This document shows positions 35,401 through 48,667 of a stretch of 64,000 nt of DNA, piece by piece; the stretch's first letter is position 1; the number at the start of each line of letters is the position of its first letter. Location: positions 1 through 64,000 of the forward strand of contig JAJTUP010000153.1 in NCBI GenBank assembly GCA_021399435.1, given 5' to 3'. Source of the stretch: Diaporthe sp. PMI_573. Taxonomy: Eukaryota; Ascomycota; Sordariomycetes; Diaporthales; Diaporthaceae. The notes below the pieces were generated by a model that was given only the letters and a program-made list of their open reading frames with translations, ran no database searches and was not told the DNA's origin. Position numbers and translations under genes: made by a program.

Positions 35401-38400
35401 GTGTCTTGAAACTAGATTTTAAAGAAAAATGCTAGAGACTTGGAATTGGGTGATGTATCTTAAAAGTCCTCAGCTCTATAGATATATCTGCCACAGCGGC
35501 AGGCCTGCTGGCTGCCTTAAACTAAGCCTTTCAAATACTACAAGCCAAAACAAACAAACACTGACCTCCCAGCCTCTCTGGTCAGCCTGGTGCCTACTCC
35601 AGCCTTTCTAGCCTCTACGTCGAGTCCCATAGTCCAACAGATAACACGACGGCAATACTCAGCCAATCGGCTAAAGAAAATACCCGCCTATAGAATTACA
35701 GTTTTGCTCGGCTTTTCTAAATAAAGAAGGATTCGCTGCCATTATTTCAGTAAAAGGTTCTAGGTTGGTGGGCAATTAGGTGATCTAAAATGAACGTATA
35801 GACCACTTATAACCCACGGGTTACAAGTAATCTGTGTATATTTTAGCAATACAATACACAGGCCAAAGTTTTGGCTATAGGTTAGAAAATGGGCCAAGTA
35901 ATAACTGAGCCCCGAGAAGCCTAATTCCACCCAGAATCTATTACGTAGACCAGGGTTGACGCTACATTTGTTTGTCCGATCCAGGGATTATTATACCTAC
36001 ATAAGCTTCTGGCTCGATTTAGGGAGTCATGCAACATATACTATTAAAGGACCCCCTATCACTAATCTAGACCGGCGAGGCACATTTCGCCACATCACTA
36101 TAGTAATAAGCCCCTTTACTGTCTATTACTGTTAAAGGCCCTAGCCCCTTTACCTCTAAGGCCTTCCTATAGTATAGCAACCTATATCTAACAAGAGGAA
36201 GTATATTATAAGAAGAAACTTTATAGTCAAAAGAAGAACATAGTTTTTAGTACAGTATTAATAATAAAAATTAAAACGTAATAGATAAAAAGATAATGCT
36301 TAGTGCCATAATACCTATCCTGGCTTACACTTTTAGCCATCCCCTCCAATTTATACTCTTTAACCATTATTTATCGAATCTTAAGAATGCTTTTAACCAA
36401 AGGTCAGTATATAGAGTTGTATGCTAAGAGAAAATCTAATTGTATTAAGCCATTAGAGGCTAGCTGTAGCTGCACACAGAATTTAACAAACCTGCGCTAT
36501 AATTAGATATTTCCTATTAGGCCCTCCAGGCTATATTTAGATTCACACACATTGGCTACTTTTTTTATATAAGATGCAATGCTGGTACTAGGCATGTTTA
36601 CCTACTCGCGTTATAATAGGCATCCTAGCTGCGACTAGAGTTTAGATTGCTGCTAGCCTACAAAAAACAGCTAGATACATAAATTACCCCAGTGCCTTTA
36701 TATATTATCCAGCTAGCATTAGGTTCTCTCTAGTGCCGTAATCTACACATAGCTCCCAAACGCCAAGTTTTGTCATTTTTTAGTTTTATAGGCAGGAGCT
36801 AATTTAACTACAAAAATATTTAGTAACCTATCTAGTCGAAATCAATTAGTGAGGTAAAGGCTTTAATATTGTAAAATCCAGGCTGAGTACATATAGTAGT
36901 TTGGTCCGCGGACTGTTTACACCAGTTAGGCGCCAGGGTTGCATCTAGAGATTCATGGTCAATAGTATACTATAGCAAAAATAGAAAGTACCGAGTAAAT
37001 TAGCACGGCCGCCTCTAAATTTGGATGCAGCAGGCAAGGGACATACTGTTAGTAGGTGGAGTCGGTTGTGTTATACCCCGGCTCCTGGGGGTAGACCCTA
37101 GGGCTTCCGTGCCGCCCCCCCTTAATATATATAAAGATTAGTCTTCCCTACAGTATGTTAGGAGTTGCGAGAAATCTAAATCACTAATGCTACCTTTCTC
37201 CAGCTTTCAACCCCTAGCCCCGGTCTCCGGCTCTCCTGCTATGGCGCCTTACTTCCGGTTAGTTACTGTATGCAGAAGGCGATAAAGGGCGATTATATTT
37301 ATTAAAAACCGTTTTTATTAGGTTAGTATGTGGGGAATGGGGAATAAGAATATATGATAACCGTTACAAGTATTAGTAACTTTTTGACCACTATAAGAGC
37401 CTAATGATTAGTTGCGGTAGTATGGAGCAGCTTTCTGAAAATTTACTAATACTTCTATAATAAGTACCTTCTTTCCGAACCTTTTATTTTAACCATTACA
37501 CTACTTTTACTTACCTTACCCAACCTTGTTCTGCTATAGAGAATATATTAAACAGCAAGGAAGTGCCTTTGCCTGCTGGCACTGTTCTAGACAGACTGAA
37601 TGTACTTGCTTCTTATAAAGAAAAAGCTATTAACTAGTTCCTTAAATTATTGCTATAAATCAAGCACTGCCAAAGGCAATAACTTTAGCTACTCGAGTCC
37701 TGCACTAATCTCAAAATATTATTTGTCTACTAGAAACTTGCATTTAAGAAAGCATATTCTAAATATTATTAGAAGAACCTAATAAAATGGCATAAATTTA
37801 ACAAAAAGGTCTAATCTTACTACAGCTTAGTTAATTAGCTAATATATTATATTCTTTCTATTAGCAAAGCTTGGGGAGACAATGTTATTCAATATTACGC
37901 CTAGCAATCTAGTTCTGTTTATAACTGTAATAAGCTCTGCTCTTTGTTTAGAAAGTTTCTAAGTTAGCCAGTAATAGCTAAGTTACTTAATTATTTCATC
38001 CTAGAAAGGATTTGTATTTGCAAGACCGACAAGCAGATAACAGAAATAAAGGATAAAGCCAACTCCCTTAAACGCTTGAATCTAGATTATACAAACAATT
38101 TTCTATTAGATAACGGTGTAGAATTGCTAGATTTTTTATAACTACCCAAAGGCTATAGGCTAGACTATTACAGGCTTATTGTCCGGAAGTAGTTTGCAGC
38201 ACAAATACTATTGTCTTCTTCTTAACAGCACTACATTACTTTCTACAATAGTAATTTTGGTTCCCCTTCTACAGTATTACCCCAACTCTAATGCGCGTTA
38301 TCTATATTATCATTAATTTTACCTATAGCCATAAACGCCAGCTCTTTTGAGATATTACATGTAAAGACAATACAATTTTCGTTATTACAACATGCTACTC

Positions 38401-39139
38401 AGCTACCGTCACTAACACCGCCAGCTTCCCCTAAATAATATAAAATCTCTAGCAATAATAAAAATAGTAGCATAGCTAATTCTGCTGTCAGAAACGGTTC
38501 TTCTGTTACAAGCACGTCTATTACTTTACTGGCCTATTTGCTGTCTTTAATATTGTCATTATCTGGAGCCATAGCGTTACAAATATCACGGGCAACTTTT
38601 AATTTAACGGCCTTGTCTAGAGACACAGAATACTCTATACCAAGTGCTTAGAGCGGCAACACTAAAAGCTTTACTGTTGCTATTAATAGCAGCAGAGCAG
38701 GCTGCTTGTAGAGCATTAATGTGGCTTATATAGCAAATACTTCCACGGATATAGAAGAGGTCCTCGGCAAGTAATAATACACCCTAATGTATAGTTACAG
38801 CCAGCTAATATAAAGAAGGTTTATTTGCTAAACTCTAAGTTTGAGGTTTGCCTCTAGTCTTTAAAGCAAGGTTTATAGAGTTGACCTACTAGCTTAGATT
38901 ATATTCCTGATAAAACAAGAAACGTAAGGAACCATACAATGCACATAATGAGCTTGTCGAGTATACCCTAGAACCGCTGTTAACTTGTATACTAGACAAC
39001 ATTTTGCAACCTCCCGCGCCCAGACTATCTCTGCTTTAATATAGCATTAATCTTCCTAGTGCGCATTTAACACCAGTATATCCCAATCTGTCCATTAGTC
39101 AGGTTCTACCTACCACCAAGGACGATTTAGAGGCCGTCC
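35401..39139. other. AT-rich RIP graveyard, no gene recognised
   Basis: Very AT-rich with many stops in all frames. Protein-like patches occur (for example plus strand around 37560-37800) but none can be assigned. Confidence 0.5.
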
Positions 39140-39700
39140 CAAATTACAATTCAAATTGGCCTTTGCTATTTATAAGACAAAACTTTAGCGACATAAAGGC
39201 TGGCTTATTAGAGGAGTGCTTTTACTAGGACTAGTCTAAGATGCTTATAGACAATATACCGGAACTTAGAAAGGAAGGATATATCTACTGGAAAGACGAA
39301 ATTATTAGTACAAGCGTCGGTCTGATAAATAAAGACAGTTTCTAAACATTAGATAGATGGGGCATTTTTAATTCCACCCTTACAAATCCACGCATTCAGA
39401 AGATTTTGAGAGACTGGTTTTTAGAATAGTGCAAAATTGTACATTAGATATGGTGGGGCGTATACTCGACATACTATGCCTTTATATTTCTCGCGCGTGC
39501 TAATACTAAGTTTCTGGCAAACGGCGAATTTGGTCTTTCATATCTAGGCCTTTATATATTATGCCCGACAGCAGATATAAGATACTACGCCAAGTCTTAC
39601 CGCAAAATTTAGTCGGCCAAAAGAGGCATATGGTTTATAAACTTTGAGGAAGTACTTAAAAGATACAAGCTTAGTGAAGAACTGTCAAACGGATTATGAG
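39140..39700 (+). pseudogene. RIP-decayed coding relic, unknown family
   Basis: One plus-strand frame to a stop at about 39700 contains readable stretches between TAG/TAA codons: 'MLIDNIPELRKEGYIYWKDE', 'LTNPRIQKILRDWFLE', 'YSTYYAFIFLARANTKFLAN', 'FEEVLKRYKLSEELS'. The even wording suggests the 3' end of a former gene. I do not recognise the domain. Confidence 0.35.
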
Positions 39701-41258
39701 TTAACCTTATTTATTTGATAAACAACACTAATAACAAACCAGCACAGTATTTAACCCCTGTATAAATTTCTAGTTTAACAAAGGCTCAGCCATAACTATC
39801 ATATTCGGACCGCGAGACTCGGAGAGATCGTAGATTTCGTTGACAGTAAAGGATCCGAAAGTAAAAGCAACATTTGAGAAGATGGAGGCTGACGGTATCG
39901 GCTTTAACTTTAAATTCTTAGAAGAGTAATACTGTGGCATGGAATCAGCAGGAGTTTGAAATTGTTGTTGTTACTACTTACCAATGTTTGAGACATTTGA
40001 ATTGCGCTTAAGTCTCCTTTCTACAGCCTGGGTACTTCCCCCCCTCTTTTATGCCCTGGCCACCATAATTACCACAGGTGCCCTAGCTACTACAATTACC
40101 ACAGGCGCCCTGGCCACCACATTCACCATAGGCCGACGACATCCTTGCTGGGTGTTTGGGATCGCGTAAGGTTTGTATAAAAATATATGCAACAACGGGT
40201 GCTATAGGTATGGCAAAGAGAGAGAAGTTTTTGGAGCGGGGGACCGAATTTACTGTAGAGTTAGGGTTCCTCACATCCCACTTAGCCAAACTTACCCAAG
40301 CCCTGCTTTCTTGAAACTATTTTACCAGGCTGACTCTGATTATGTCTTCAACGCGCCTATACCGGGTAGCTAATCGGGGAATGCTAATTTATAAGACCTG
40401 TAAAATGGTAGGACAATGTCCTCACCCCGACAATAAGACAGCCCGAGTTAAAGACAAGCGGCACCACTGTTGTGCATCGTGTAATAACCAATTGTCGAAA
40501 GTATGCGGTGAGTAACAGAACAATGTCTCAATATGGCCACCATTGGGTTCGGAGCTACCTGGAACCCTCCCGCGCCCCCAAGCCGCCGGGACTAGCAACG
40601 GAAGCCACGCGCTTCCATGGAAGCACTGTGCAAAGAAGGGATGGCCCTCGTCGGTGGCCAGGCCCACGCCTTTGGCGCTAGTGGTGGTAACGGTCGCTCC
40701 ACATCTACTTCCACCAGGAACTCCAACCAGCCGTGCACCGTGCTCACACAACAAAGAGGCACGCCTTAAACCTACATCCCCGATAACCAAGCATATATAT
40801 TTGGCAGTTAAGTGGGCCATCAACAGACGGGAATGCCACTCGCGTGCCAGGACCGCTTAATGTGGCATCTAGTTAAGGCATCTATTTCGGAAAATTTGAA
40901 TGCAAATCTGCTCTCGGTAGCCAACCTGGAAACAACATGTCGCCACCTCACAGGCTGCACGCTGGCTCGCTCGATTAACCAACGATCCATGATGTCCACC
41001 GCGAGCCGGGTGCTGGGAGGGTAGCATGGGAGGCGGAAGCGACCGGGTATTTCACACCGGTCGAGCCATGCTGGCATTGTGCCTTCCTGGTAGCTAATTA
41101 GACATGGTACCTAGTCTTCTCCCTCTGTGTTTAATTTTGTAGAGAAATATGTATAAAGGCGGAGAGTTAATTGCGCCTACAAACTTATTTAGGATTTTTA
41201 AGTAAAGTCCTCTTCTCCATCTTGTTAATAGGAATCCTGACTTCACAGCACCATCAAC
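39701..41258. other. Mixed intergenic stretch, no supported gene
   Basis: GC-balanced from about 40400. Overlapping short frames on both strands (40422-41077) look like chance. The stretch includes the 27-bp tandem repeat listed separately. Confidence 0.4.
40054..40134 (+). repeat. Three tandem copies of a 27-bp unit
   Basis: Units begin at 40054, 40081 and 40108, each starting CCCTGGCCACC or a close variant. On the minus strand the repeats read as Cys/Gly-rich peptide. A 19-codon frame starts at ATG 40142 and ends at a TAG at 40083, with the same wording continuing beyond the stop. It could be a decayed metallothionein-like peptide gene; this is only suggestive. Confidence 0.6.
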
Positions 41259-42242
41259 ATGGCAAGCAAGTTGCGACCTGACTTTCACGGCAACCCAGAG
41301 CCTCAGGCCGACTTAGACATCTAGGGTTGTTTAGAGTCTAATTCCGGACCTGAGTCTCCCGGGAGTCTTAAGCCACTCTTAAGCACAGAAGACATCTAAG
41401 ACATAAGGCCCGGCAGCCCAGACTCTTTACATACCTGGTTCAACGATATTCAAGACAACTTGGTATACTATAATACTCTGAGGCCCGGCAGCCTATCTAC
41501 TAGTAAGCAAATGATTAATTACATTATCTGTCTTATATGCTAATAAGTATAAAACTACTTTGGAGTATCGTTAGAGCTATATATCAGGATAGATTTATCA
41601 GCTTTCCCAACATGGTGCCTTACATATATCTTGAAGGCATTGGGACGGTCTAGATACCGACCGTTAAGGCCGTCTGTACCCGCGCTACTAATCTTAATGC
41701 CGAAACTGTAAGACCGTATATACTGGGCGAGTAGTGGTTGCCTCCTACCTAGAGCGTTTACTGCGCGACGTATAGGTGGAAGTCTTTAACTGACAAATAT
41801 ATGGAGACGACCCTAAGCATTTGGAGTTTTGTCTCATTAGAGGAAATAGACGGTTGTATTGGTGCAGGGAACATTATAATTCCGCCTTGGTTTACTATTT
41901 AGAGGAAGTTTGCCACTGTTTAAAAGGCTATCCTGAGCAAGGCATAAGGTAAATGCAGCGAGCCAGAAGATACCGAGATGGCGTTATGTATGGTGACAAC
42001 TCCGCGCCGTAGGTTACTATGAGAAGTTTTAGAGAATCGATTCCTTTATTGAAGTTTTGAGAACTTGCAAGATTTTAGAAGGGTCAGATGGTACGAAGCA
42101 TCCTGATATATTCCCCTACTGCTTCCGATAGCTGCGATACGACAGCCTAACAACAGTCGCACTCCGTCATTGTTTCGGAGGCGCCTCCAACTTTTCTCTT
42201 CCAGTCACGAACAAGTGCCTGCCCGGACGGAATTTGCATTAG
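41259..42242 (+). pseudogene. RIP-decayed gene of unknown function
   Basis: A frame opening at ATG 41259 ('MASKLRPDFHGNPEPQADLD') is cut by TAG at once but continues with protein-like wording. At 42010-42242 a readable C-terminus appears ('RIDSFIEVLRTCKILEGSDG', 'LRYDSLTTVALRHCFGGASN', 'LPVTNKCLPGRNLH') ending at TAG 42240. Introns or frameshifts in the middle cannot be placed. No domain recognised. Confidence 0.35.
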
Positions 42243-42606
42243 GTGTTTGCTCCGGACAGAGGGCTTCCGCGTGGCTTCTGCCCGGTCGTTACAAAAGCAC
42301 TATTGTGGGTGGTGAAGTGTAGTGAAATGAGAGGCTCTGATTGGCTGCAGCGCTGCTTAGTTAGAAAAAGTTGTGTGGCATCTGATTTTGGTTGTACGAA
42401 TATCCGCTTTCGTAACTATTTATGCTGTCTAAGCCACGCAGCCTATACTATTTTAATATACCCGACTGGCTCCTGGCAGTACCGTAGCTCTTATACTGTC
42501 TATAAGGCAGGTTTCTAGGTAACTCTAAGGTACTCCTACTAGAAGATCTTTTTACTGTGTTTCTTAAGGAAGTAGAGCTCCCTACTGGTATCTATATTAT
42601 TTAAGT
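42243..42606. other. 3' flank of the chitinase pseudogene, AT-rich
   Basis: No gene visible. Confidence 0.4.
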
Positions 42607-45600
42607 CTAGAACGAGATTAGATAAATTGGCCCGGCGTGTAAGACTACTGCTTTTAGCGGAGTATCTTTTCTTAGATTACGACTTAAAGGGATAGAAATT
42701 TCTGCATGCTTTGCGAGAAAGTTACTACTGCTACTAACACTATATAGCGGGCAGTCTGGGATCTTATTAAGGTTGACAGTACTAGGGTAGAGGAGGCCGT
42801 TAATGTATAGGATGAGGGGCCTGTAGACCTGGGCCTGCTTCCCTAGTGTGTGTAGTGTCCCTGAGGCCGGTATAGTAGTGTTCTTGGCCATGCCGGCCAG
42901 CTTTTGCGTGGCGTGGGGCCTGGGCTTATTGCTCCCGGGCGTCTAGTATGCGCGCTTGCTGTCGGTGGGGTAGATCTGGACCTTGTTGATGGGGATGATT
43001 GGGAATGGGGAGCTCGGGAGGGCCTAGGCAAACTGTTTGGGGGCGTTGATGGTGGCCAGGAGGTCGGCGCTGGCATTGATGCTGTAGCAGAAGGACGCCG
43101 GCTTCTTGTACTCGGCGTGGAAGGTGACGTAGCCGTCGACTATGAGGTTGACGGCGTAGCTGGGGATGGCGATGAAGTCTTGGTTGAAGTTGATGCCGAA
43201 TGTGATTGTCGGCTTGACGTGGGCCGAGACGTGGCCGTTGAGCGTGAAGCCCCACTCGAACTCTGGCGCCTGCAGGATCTGCGTGCCGTCCTTCTTGATC
43301 TCCTTGTTCTCGGGGTCCCAGTTACCGTTGGCCACGGGGTACGTCTGGCGGGTGTCCCACTCGGCCAGCTTGGCCGTGCCCTCAAAGTTGACGCCGATGG
43401 TGGCCTCGCCCTCGATCTGGCCAAACAGCTTGAAGTTGGGCCCGATAGTGATGATGCCCGGCACTGCGAAGGCGGCGCCGAACTTGTCGGCAGAGAACAT
43501 GAGTATGTCGCCCGTGTCGAAGTGGGCCGTGGCGACCGCCTCCATGGTGAACTTGGCCGTGACGTCTCCTCTGTTTCGGAAGTACAGGTACGAGTTGCTC
43601 AGGTCGATGAGTTTGGCATCGTCCCCGAGGGTAGCGATGAGTGTGAATCCATAGTTGACGTCTACGTTGACGCTGGTCTCCGCCTTGACCTCGAGCTTCG
43701 CGTCGACGTTGGGGCATGTGATCTTCTGGTCAATGATCTTCAGGACAAAGGTTTCGCTGTAGCTATGGCTGATATCAAGGCCGCCTGAGACGCCGTTGAT
43801 GAGGCCTTGCAACCATGCGATGACATCTCTGGGTATCAATATTAGCTGATGCCCTCAGACGAAAAAGGGTCGTGAAACCAATCAAGGATGGGATCAAGAT
43901 TAGACTTACTCTCCAAACCATCGCTTGTGCAGTTCCTCGGTGGTCAGACCTCCAGAGTGAGCATCCTCGCCCCACTCCTCCTCTAGCCAGCGCCTGTGGT
44001 CTCCAGAGACATCCGAAAGACTTCTCCTCTTGGTCTTTCGGCGCCTGGCTGGCTCGTCGACGACCCTGTCCCAATACTCGGGCTCGTTGCTGAAGTCGAT
44101 CCGCATCTGCGTGTTGCCCATGTCACGCGGCACCCTCTTGAAGTCATAATCAAACGAAACGTCAGGTCATAGACGGTGTCGACTCCGCTCAGGCCACGGC
44201 GGACCAGGTGGCGGGGCAGCGTCTAGTTCTGACTTGGTTCGAGCGACTTGGCCACGGCGTACTTGCCAGGCCCGCAGCCCTGGGGCATCTGGATGATGGT
44301 GCCCGGTGCGCCGTAGCCGAGGTGGATCTTGCCGCAGTTGGAGTCGTCGCTCTGGTCGGTGCACAGCATCCGGACCGTGTGCTGCCCCTCGGTGACGGCA
44401 TCGAAACAGTCAAACATCTCCCAGTGCGACCCGTCGCGTTTGTCCAGCGAAACTTGGATTTCGTCTGGGCTGGCCAGGACCACGAAACCGAACGGCGCGT
44501 TGCCAGGAGTCTCCTGGAAGGGCACATCGATGCTGCCGCCGTAGGTCGAGTCGGCCTGCAGGTCAAAGTCCGTCTCCACGTCGTCCTCGGAGGGCGGGTC
44601 GGGGAAGAGGTACTCGAGCGGCACGGGTAGGAAGGGCGACTTGTCTTTTGGTGGGTCGCAGCAGAAGCTGCGGTCACGGTCCTTGTGCCAGAAGCCACAG
44701 TCCTCGCCCTCGCCCTGGTACGAGGTGGTGAGAGACACCTACCAGCCAGTCTCGCAGTGGTTGTCGAAGCAACTGCCGGGCTTGCCGTGCCAGCCACAAT
44801 TGGTCCATTTCTACTCCTTCTTGCAGCAGAATCGGTCCCTCTTATCGCCGCTGCAGTCGCTGTCTCGCCACGTTAGGTCGTCTTCCTCCTCCGAGTCACA
44901 GCTGCCACTGCATCCTGTCCAGCGGCAGTCGGGCATGGCTGCTTCTGCCTTGCAGCACAGAAAGGCTCTTCCGTCCAGGCACCAAGTGAGCACGTCGTTA
45001 CCGTATACTGACGCCTGCAGGGCCACCTCGCCAGCTTCGCAATAGCCGTTGCAAAAGCCAACGTTGCCGAAGCCTCGCCAGGTACAGTCCTCCGGGTTGG
45101 GCGCTGAGGCGAGCGGGCAGCAGGTGGCGCTGATCTTGTAGCTGTCGTCCCAGAGGTCGTAGGCGGAGCACTGTTGCGTGTCGATCTGGATCTCGCCAGG
45201 GTTGCAGTACGGGTTTCCACAGTCGGTGACGCGACAATGGCCGGTGCCGACATCTGCCCAGTTGTTGGCCGCCGTGGCCTGCTCAGCACGAGCACCAAGT
45301 CTTTCCGGGTATACGACGGCAGACAGGGCGTCGAGGTCCTTGTTGTCCAGGTCGATAGCCCAGATCAGGAGTCCGCCCAGGCCGAGACCGTTGGCAAAGT
45401 CGATCTTCTGCTGAAAGGTGTCGAAGTCGTCGTAAGACACCCACTGGTCGCCCCCCCAAGTTATATATTTGACTGCGGCCTCTTCGTCGTGGTAGGGGGT
45501 GAGGCTGTGCTCGTCGATAATGTCTATGATCTCGGAGTACGAAAGTGTTCCCGCTTTTTTTGTGCAAGGGCCCGGGGATGCGCCGCCCTTGTAGACGCAC

Positions 45601-46970
45601 CCTGGCTGGGAGCATGAAGGGTCCACCAGCTGGAAAGAGCGGCCATAGAACCCGAGGCCTAGGACAAGCTTCTCCGCCGGGACCTGATTTTTCTAGAACA
45701 GGTTCAAGGCGAGGTTTATCTCGGTTAGGTTGGAGTGAGCCAGTACGGTGGAGCCGATGGGATTATTGGCGTCCCAGATACCGTGAAGGTCATATGCCAT
45801 AACGTTAACAGCGTCAACTGCCTCCGCACTGGCCTTAATGTCGAAATGCCGCAGGTACCAGTAGCTAGTGGGCGCGGTAAAGGTAATCTCCTTGTGGCCC
45901 CCGCTCATGTCGTCAAAAGCGGTCCTCATCTCCTTGAGAAGCTTGGTGAAGTTAACACCATCATCCTCGTGCCCACCACAATCAGGTGCCCCCGGATACT
46001 CCCAGTCGAGGTCGATACCGTTGAAGCCATACCGGGTCATAAAAGTCTTGAGGTTCGAGATGAACTTGGCCCTCTTGCTCTCGGTGGAGACGATGTCGCT
46101 AAAGACAGGCTGCCGGATGGTTCCATTGTCGTTAAAAGTCTACCCGCCCAGGGCTATGACGACCTGCAGGGCAGGGTTCTTCCGCTTTAGGCCGGCGAAC
46201 TCGGCAAGTGTCGATTCTGGAGGGGGCGCTCCGTTATTCATGGGAATAATGTCATAATCATCCGGCGTGATGTACCTAAAGGAGTAGTACAGATGAGTCA
46301 AGCTGCCGACGGGGATGTCCTGAATGCCCATCCCGATACATTTCTTCTTGTAGTTCCAGGCCTCATAGTACCTGATGACACGCTTCTGAATATCGCCCCC
46401 TGATGACCCGGACGGAGGCTGGGCACAATTGCTCTGGCAGCTGGTCTCTTCGTCGTCCGTGACTTCACAGAACTCCTCGGTAGTTCCGCAGAATCCGAAC
46501 TGACTGCAATAGACGTTCAGCGGACACTCGGTTCCGGGATCCTCAGCGTACCTGCCACACTCGGCGTGGGCATCGCAGTTGCTCCAGCAGACGTCGTTGG
46601 GAGACTGGCCGTTGGTCCCACAGTACTTGGGGCCGTAGCCGCACACACCCGTCTTGCCGCAACAGGGTCCATTGCTACATGGATCACCGTCGCCACAGGC
46701 ATACGGGTCGTCGGACTGGCGTGCAAACAGGCCGTGAGGCAAATTTGAAGGGTTTTGGTACTCGTCTTTTTTGCAGACTTGGCCATTGGACCTGGCCTTG
46801 GCAGCAAAGTCCTCCTGAGATTGGATGACGGGTAAGATCGGTATACAGATGGGCTGGCGGCCAGCATCATATGTATTAGCTGGAAGTAATACTCTGGCTT
46901 GATTCCAGGGCAAAGCCGACACCAATGCAGCATAAAGCACAAGCAGATATAGTAAACGGAACCGAGCCAT
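42607..46970 (-). pseudogene. Killer-toxin-like GH18 chitinase gene, RIP-inactivated
   Basis: ATG 46970 opens with a signal peptide ('MARFRLLYLLVLYAALVSA'). Cys-rich CBM18 (hevein-like) chitin-binding modules follow at about residues 90-170, then a GH18 domain from about 200 with catalytic Glu in 'FNGIDLDWEYP' and with 'LVLGLGFYGRSF'. Further Cys-rich modules and a long beta-rich C-terminal region follow, as in killer-toxin-like chitinases. One frame is kept to 44223, broken by TAG at 46140, 45693, 44811, 44739 and 44223; at 46140 and 45693 homologues have Trp. A one-base loss near 44150 shifts frame. An intact intron lies at 43829-43909 (GTAAGT...CCCAG). Two more TAG codons follow at 43024 and 42943. 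The pattern is RIP plus one indel. Confidence 0.85.
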
Positions 46971-47946
46971 GGTGGAGGGCTACGGCTTACCAAGGGAGTA
47001 ACTGGGGAGTGATAAATAAATGTAGAGGCAACAAAGCATTTAAATATGTTGTGCCATGGGTAAGGGATGGTAAAGGATAAGTTCAGAGTGAGGGTGAAGT
47101 TTAGGAGTGACAAAGTTGTCGCGGAACTGTAGCACATACGGCGGCGGCCGGAGCCTCATATGCTCAAACTCGATAAGAGAAATATTGAAGCAGACTAACC
47201 CCTATGGCTCAGCATTGTGTGGGTTACCGAATCGACTTTCTTGTATGCGTTGATTCTTTGATAGACATCAGGCATAGACCAGTTAATCTCCCTAGATATT
47301 GATCCCTACCGGCCCAGTCTATATTGTAGAGCCTGGTCTTCTTGGCTTAGACACGGTACGATCTTTCGATACCACTGTAGCAGAAATAGCTCTCTACACG
47401 TGGCCTAGTTCTGAGTCGTACCAAGAGTGGTCAGGCGACGCTTTTTATCACAGCGATTCAACCACTGAGGTTGCCGCCAAGCAAGTCGGTGAACACTGTC
47501 CCACGTAGCAATCAATCTGTGGAACCCTGAAATTTTCTCGCTGCAGCTGTCAGCTATGCGAATCCTTCATTGCAACCAGTATGGCTTTGCCGTTTAGGCA
47601 GTTATGGCCCTAGTAGGCTGATTGCCTTACTTTCGGAAATATCAAAAGAGCCGCCAGGTAAATAGTCAGGGGCTACGGCAAATGCTGCAGAGTCAACTAG
47701 GGTAGCGGGAAGTAAGCAGCCGTATTGCCAGTCAGGGAGCCCAACAAAGCCCTTGGTCTCCATGAACTCTTGTATTTGTGCACTGTGTTGCTGTGGGATT
47801 ATGTCTGAGTGGTATGTCACACAAGTGCAGCGTGCAAGACCTCCATATATATCTCTGCGTCGAGAGCTCGCGCGTTCCAATCAGTGACAGACTGCTGCGT
47901 TCGCCATGTCTCTTGAGGCGTCTATTTCGCCTCCGCTCGTCTAATT
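46971..47946. promoter_or_regulatory. Divergent intergenic region, chitinase / LysM-like gene
   Basis: About 980 bp separate the two divergent starts, so both former promoters should be here. Frames at 47299-47508 (+) and 47602-47880 (-) have no known relatives that I can name. Confidence 0.4.
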
Positions 47947-48441
47947 ATGTTGAAAACGTTCTCCTTCCTACCCATTTGGGTATCCCAGTGGGTGACAGTT
48001 GTGGTGGCCGTCCAGCTGATCACTTCCAAGTCGCTACCGAGTGACTCGCTATCTACCAACTGTGTTTCGTCGCTGACAGCCGACGTCAACTGCGCAAGAC
48101 AAGTCGGCAGCTTCCTCCCTGGAGTTTACAAGCCTGCTGATGTGCTTGAAGAGGCCTGCACGGCGGACTGCGCTTCGTCCTTGGCGCAGTATCAAACGTC
48201 TGTTGAGGCTGCCTGCAGCGACCAAGACACGTTCCTAATCGAGAAAGATCACGAGGCTCCTGCATCCTTTATTCCAGAGATCTTGTTCTACAATTTCAAC
48301 AGGACCTGCATACAAGATGAGGGCAGATGGTGCAGCGTTGTCTCCAAGAGCTTCGCGGACGGCGACGTGGCTCCCACCAGGCTCAGTAGCAACGGATCTT
48401 CAGCTGTAAAAGGTGTTTCTAAGACCCTCCTTATCTTTTGA
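47947..48441 (+). pseudogene. LysM-effector-like secreted protein, 3'-truncated
   Basis: The frame encodes 164 aa with a hydrophobic N-terminal stretch (VTVVVAVQLITS). It is followed by 'NCVSSLTADVNCARQVGSFL', 'GVYKPADVLEEACTADC', 'YQTSVEAACSD', 'FIPEILFYNFNRTCIQDEGR' and 'WCSVV'. This is the N-terminal Cys-patterned region that precedes the LysM domains in fungal LysM proteins often encoded next to killer-toxin-like chitinases. After WCSVV the homology stops and AT-rich DNA begins within 50 bp of the stop codon. No LysM domain is present. Likely cut by an old insertion; it might still be expressed as a short secreted peptide. Confidence 0.6.
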
Positions 48442-48667
48442 AAGCAGCAGCAAGCTGCTCTCAACTCTCTTCCGAGTTTTTGTTTATATAGCAAGAAAAG
48501 GATAGCTGGCAAAATTTATATAAATTAATAATAATTAACAGGCATAATATAACTCTTAATCTGTCAAACAGACCTATAAAATTTAGGTTAACTATTGTTT
48601 AAGAATACTTTTAAAATAATAAAGACTTCTTATTTAAATTTTTATTAGACAATAGATTAGATACTAA

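Noticed and set aside
42904..43788. 294-codon plus-strand frame rich in Val, Asp and Gly
   Set aside because: It is antisense to the chitinase C-terminal region, and its composition reflects the codon use of the other strand.
47299..47508. 69-codon plus-strand frame between chitinase and LysM-like gene
   Set aside because: Short, unrecognised and in a promoter-type region; cannot be supported as a gene.
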